From positions 1-23,129 of IMG/VR virus record IMGVR_UViG_3300042860_003596: a stretch of 23,129 bases of DNA. One strand, 5' to 3'. The notes beneath the pieces were generated by a model. It was not told the DNA's origin. It saw only the letters and a program-made list of their open reading frames with translations, and made no database searches. Made by a program: the position numbers and the translations under genes. Shown here one piece after another: positions 20,635 through 23,129 of the stretch. Numbering within the stretch: the stretch's first letter is position 1; each line of letters begins with the position of its first letter. Source of the DNA: a virus.

Positions 20635-22507
20635 CTGTGCCTTCAGTGTACGACAGCTTGAAGGTGAAGGGCAGGCTCGTGCCGAACAGTTCGTTGGACC
20701 AGATGAAGATGGACTTGGCGATGGTGTCCCGGACTACGGCAGGATTCGTCTGGCTGGTGGTGAAGATCAGCTCGTCGTGCAGCTGGAGGTTGAAGCGGTA
20801 CTGGTCGACCGTGTCCTGCATGAGTCGGGACTGGATCATGGTCATGAACACGGCCGAGGTGCCCTGCACCATGAACGAAGTGGTGTCGTGGATAGTGCGG
20901 GCAGGGCTGTGGGTGTAGAGGATGTCCGCTTCCATGAGGCGGAGCTTGCCTACCTTGCCGTCATCGAACCAGGCCGAGCGGGTGTTGGCATAGTCCTGCC
21001 AGGCGGAGAAGATGGGCAGGGCACGGACCTCAGGCAGGGTGATGAGCCTGCCGGTCGTGGCGATGGCGGTGCGCCACGCTTTGTCGGGACCGCCGCCGTT
21101 GACCCCCACCAGCAGGGCGGTCTTGGCGAGGTTGCGGTCGCCGGGCAGGGCGAGGTACGGGTCGTGGGCAAAGGCGAAGTCCCGCATCTTGCGGTCGCGG
21201 GAGATTGCTGCTGCCACACGGAGTTCGAATGCGGTCATGTCCATCCGCCACACCCGCTGGCCGGTGGGGTCGGTCATCAGTTCGCGGATGTCCTTGGACC
21301 AGGTCTGGGCTGCGGGTCGCCGGCATGAGAGGCGCACGGACTGCACGCCGCCCTCGTCGGTGGGGGCTCCGTACCAGGAGGGGTAGCAGGAGACCTGGTC
21401 GCCGAGGGTGAAGCATCCGGACGGGATGTACTCGTCGTTTCCACGGTGGATCCGCTGGGACAGGATCTTCCGGATCTCCTGCTCGATGCTGTGCTCGGAT
21501 GCGTAGGTCGAGATGTACTCGAGGAGCTGGGCGTCGGCGTCGTTGGGGTTGCGTTCGCGGAGGATGCCGGCCAGGACCTTGCGGTTCTCCCGGTTGTTGC
21601 GGACGCTTCGCTTCTTGTCGGAGTACTCGAGGAGGCGCGAGTCGTGCAGCTCCAGCATGTAGTCGGCTGCAGCTGACGAGGCGCGGTCGATCAGCTCAGA
21701 TTGGGAGGAGCCGCTGCCCTCGCCGGACGTGAAGATCTCCGACTTGTAGAGTTCGGCGCCGATCACTTCGGTGGTGTGGGCCAGGTTGTCGGCGGCACAG
21801 TGCAGCTCGTAGCGGTTGAAGTGCTGGCCGTTGTGCGAGAGGTCGAGGATGTTCCAGAGGCGGTCGGAGTGGAACATGATGGCGGACGGCGTGAGCTTGC
21901 GACCCTGCTCATCGTGGATGCGCTGGGCCAGGGCGCGCGCTGCGAGCACTGCGTTGTGCGTGTCCTGCGCGTTGTACTTGATGGCGTCGGCGCACATGGG
22001 GAACGGGAACTTGCCGGCCTTGAGCGTGCGGTCGTAGGCGAAGGCGCCGAGTGCGGGGCCGAGTGCCTTGAGCGAGCGCTCCTTGCGGGTACCGGAGTGA
22101 AGCCACGACAGGATGATCGTGTCCACCAGGGTGGGCAGCGGGTACTCGACGAGCCACGAGGCGAAGCCGGAGAACTCGCGCAGGTACGACAGGTCGTACA
22201 CGATGTTCGATCCGACGATGGTGTCTGCATTGCGGACCAGGTCGAGGACCAGGTGCTGCTCGGTGCACATGTCGAAGACCGCCGTCTCCTGCGGTTCCCA
22301 GCCGGTGGGGTCCGAGGGTTCGCCGGAGACGATGGTCACGGCGCACTGCGGGACGAGGCGGCACGGCAGGTGGACGCGGTCGATCTGCTTGGAGAGTGCG
22401 GGGTTGAAGACGGTCTGGTCGGGACACGCACCGGAGCCCTTGTCCCAGCAGGAGAAGGCGCCGTATGTCTCGACGTCGAGGGAGATGATGAGCGGCTTAG
22501 TACTCAC
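20606..22507 (-). CDS. Family A DNA polymerase with 3'-5' exonuclease domain
   Basis: The product has 633 residues from GTG 22507, which overlaps the upstream stop by 11 bases and has AGGAG upstream. The longer frame to 22732 is a shadow of the 80-aa gene. Exonuclease motifs are present: LDVET (Asp11, Glu13), SNIVYD (Asn101, Asp105), and YNAQD (Tyr178, Asp182). Polymerase motif A is MDMTAFELR (Asp423, Glu428), motif B RNLAKTALLVGVNGGGP (Arg458, Lys462), and motif C LHDEL (His577, Asp578). All metal ligands are present, so it should be active with proofreading. There is no 5' nuclease domain, as in most phage enzymes. The Tyr normally found in motif B is absent. This is the phage replicative polymerase; helicase and primase are not in the window. 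Confidence 0.92.
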   Translation of the reverse strand: MSTKPLIISLDVETYGAFSCWDKGSGACPDQTVFNPALSKQIDRVHLPCRLVPQCAVTIVSGEPSDPTGWEPQETAVFDMCTEQHLVLDLVRNADTIVGSNIVYDLSYLREFSGFASWLVEYPLPTLVDTIILSWLHSGTRKERSLKALGPALGAFAYDRTLKAGKFPFPMCADAIKYNAQDTHNAVLAARALAQRIHDEQGRKLTPSAIMFHSDRLWNILDLSHNGQHFNRYELHCAADNLAHTTEVIGAELYKSEIFTSGEGSGSSQSELIDRASSAAADYMLELHDSRLLEYSDKKRSVRNNRENRKVLAGILRERNPNDADAQLLEYISTYASEHSIEQEIRKILSQRIHRGNDEYIPSGCFTLGDQVSCYPSWYGAPTDEGGVQSVRLSCRRPAAQTWSKDIRELMTDPTGQRVWRMDMTAFELRVAAAISRDRKMRDFAFAHDPYLALPGDRNLAKTALLVGVNGGGPDKAWRTAIATTGRLITLPEVRALPIFSAWQDYANTRSAWFDDGKVGKLRLMEADILYTHSPARTIHDTTSFMVQGTSAVFMTMIQSRLMQDTVDQYRFNLQLHDELIFTTSQTNPAVVRDTIAKSIFIWSNELFGTSLPFTFKLSYTEGTGEARVHHPC

Positions 22508-22739
22508 GGGCTTCGTACTCCTGGAGTTGGGAGAGCAGACGGGTGTTGCGTTCGCGCAGTTCCTTGTTGACTCTTCGCAGCATGGCGATTTCCTCGATGG
22601 TCTGACGGAGGGCGCGCTTGTCCGCGAACGAGGAGTCCTTCGCGGCGCTGCTTGCGTAGCGAGAGATGAGCTGCGACAGGATGTCGGACGGGCCGAGGCA
22701 GGTGGCGCCGGCGTGCTGAAGCCAGATGTCATCGTTCAC
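22497..22739 (-). CDS. 80-aa coiled-coil protein
   Basis: GTG 22739 overlaps the upstream TGA by four bases and has AAGGAGG seven bases before it. Residues 1-40 are mixed. Residues about 40-78 form a clear heptad helix (RQTIEEIAMLRRVNKELRER and onward) like a leucine zipper. Nothing suggests a membrane segment or an enzyme. Its last codons overlap the polymerase start, so the two are translationally coupled, and it may be a polymerase accessory or regulator. The family is not recognised. Confidence 0.7.
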   Translation of the reverse strand: MNDDIWLQHAGATCLGPSDILSQLISRYASSAAKDSSFADKRALRQTIEEIAMLRRVNKELRERNTRLLSQLQEYEAREY

Positions 22740-23029
22740 TTGCCGTCCTCCTTGAAGCAGTTCCAGCCAAGATCCGCTGCAACGGCGCGGCTTGTCATGT
22801 TTGGATCTCCTGATGCACTACTTTCAATGCGGCAAAGTTCCCGCCTCGCCTCGTCGCGCTCGGCGGTGATGGTTGCGTTCTCCTGCCGAAGTCGCTTGTT
22901 TTCCTGCCATGCCTTTTCGATCATTGAAACTGCCTCGGTCGGAGTCATCTCCACGATCACTTCTCCTTCGCACCCCATAAACGAAAGTGGGTAGGAAGCA
23001 CCAATTGTCTTTGGCTTCTTCTTGCTCAC
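22736..23029 (-). CDS. 97-aa coiled-coil protein with GW-(D/N)-CF tail
   Basis: I chose GTG 23029 because AGGAGG lies seven bases upstream and it overlaps the preceding TGA by four bases. The TTG at 23059 would give 107 aa. Residues about 35-75 are a charged coiled coil (EKAWQENKRLRQENATITAE). The C-terminus, ADLGWNCFKEDGK, matches the end of the gene just upstream (GWDCFPQEDGK). The last codons also supply the AGGAGG for the next gene. Function unknown; early, replication-side phage gene. Confidence 0.65.
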   Translation of the reverse strand: MSKKKPKTIGASYPLSFMGCEGEVIVEMTPTEAVSMIEKAWQENKRLRQENATITAERDEARRELCRIESSASGDPNMTSRAVAADLGWNCFKEDGK

Positions 23030-23129
23030 TTGCCGTCCTCCTGCGGGAAGCAGTCCCAACCCTTGGCTTTGGCGAAGTCGTGCTGCAATTCAGCACTAGT
23101 GAAATGCAAACGGCAGATCATCTGCCTCG
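23026..23129 (-). CDS. Small protein cut by the window edge or 31-aa protein, GWDCF tail
   Basis: The frame is open to the edge. An internal ATG at 23121 with GAGG before it would give a 31-residue protein that starts MICRLHFTSAEL and ends KGWDCFPQEDGK. The C-terminal motif is shared with the following gene, so the two look like paralogous ends. Whether the gene begins at 23121 or further right cannot be decided here. Confidence 0.5.
   Translation of the reverse strand, partial: RQMICRLHFTSAELQHDFAKAKGWDCFPQEDGK

Larger units (their letters stand above)
121..22310. repeat. Dispersed DNA word GYYGGTGGGG, Chi-like (22 copies; core GGTGGGG 30 copies)
   Basis: The core GGTGGGG is on the + strand at 1157, 2733, 3245, 4707, 6476, 6608, 8202, 8891, 10745, 11001, 11926, 12675, 13982, 15364, 15784, 19671, 20209, 21263, 21359 and 22304. 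It is on the - strand (as CCCCACC) at 121, 5122, 7039, 7428, 9728, 10069, 11851, 16479, 20311 and 21104. The exact decamer GCTGGTGGGG makes up 12 of these. Copies in genes fall in different frames (AGG, LVG, or antisense PT-S/G/N) and one is intergenic (12672-12681), so selection or bias acts on DNA rather than protein. It contains the E. coli Chi octamer GCTGGTGG. Counts were made by eye. Confidence 0.75.

Noticed and set aside
21701-22570. 289-codon Val/Gly/Glu-rich frame on the + strand
   Set aside because: It is antisense to the exonuclease domain of the DNA polymerase.
1-23129. tRNA genes, CRISPR arrays, insertion sequences, integrase or attachment sites
   Set aside because: None was seen: no cloverleaf with a CCA end, no regularly spaced repeats with spacers, no transposase or recombinase motifs, and no terminal inverted repeats.

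Overview
The window is a continuous piece of a tailed double-stranded DNA phage genome, most simply a podovirus-like phage of a Gram-negative host. It has no bacterial housekeeping genes, tRNA, rRNA or integrase. The genes are tightly packed, often with 1-11 base stop/start overlaps, and they lie in two convergent arms. A Gram-negative host is inferred from a lipobox lipoprotein with a second membrane segment, which is the layout of a phage spanin. Strong AGGAG-type ribosome sites are common. Base composition is GC-rich overall, with clearly lower-GC patches. No genus can be named for host or phage.

Left arm, + strand, 1 to 11612: late virion genes. A 5'-truncated large beta-rich protein (possible tail nozzle or tubular protein) is followed by two Gln-rich proteins, a 115-aa protein, two proteins that share a glycine-zipper membrane segment plus charged helix, two small beta-rich virion proteins, and a 1235-aa giant that may be an ejected internal virion protein. 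Terminase, portal and major capsid protein are not here and presumably lie upstream.

Right arm, - strand, read from 23129 down to 11518: two or three small coiled-coil or unknown proteins, a family A DNA polymerase with a 3'-5' exonuclease domain, and an ERCC4-type nuclease. Next comes an unexpected structural cassette: two small beta-rich proteins, a DUF2190-like capsid cement protein, and a 679-aa protein that joins the same cement-like domain to an SGNH hydrolase. A membrane-protein cluster follows (holin or i-spanin-like, u-spanin-like, and a 38-aa membrane protein). Then come a Cas4-like PD-(D/E)XK nuclease, a small unknown, a Sak4-like RecA-fold ATPase and a likely ssDNA-binding protein, which together form a phage recombination and replication set. 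A rho-independent terminator follows, and two unknown genes close the arm. The last of these overlaps the end of the giant virion gene antisense by 95 bases.

The most striking feature outside the genes is a dispersed DNA word, GYYGGTGGGG. It occurs 22 times by my count, 12 of them as exact GCTGGTGGGG, which contains the E. coli Chi octamer. Copies occur in both strands, in several reading frames, and once between genes. The second notable theme is mosaicism on the - strand. A capsid-cement and SGNH-hydrolase cassette appears to have been inserted behind the nuclease gene. It left an out-of-frame nuclease tail, a 25-codon remnant of the cement domain, and a sharp composition change inside the SGNH gene.
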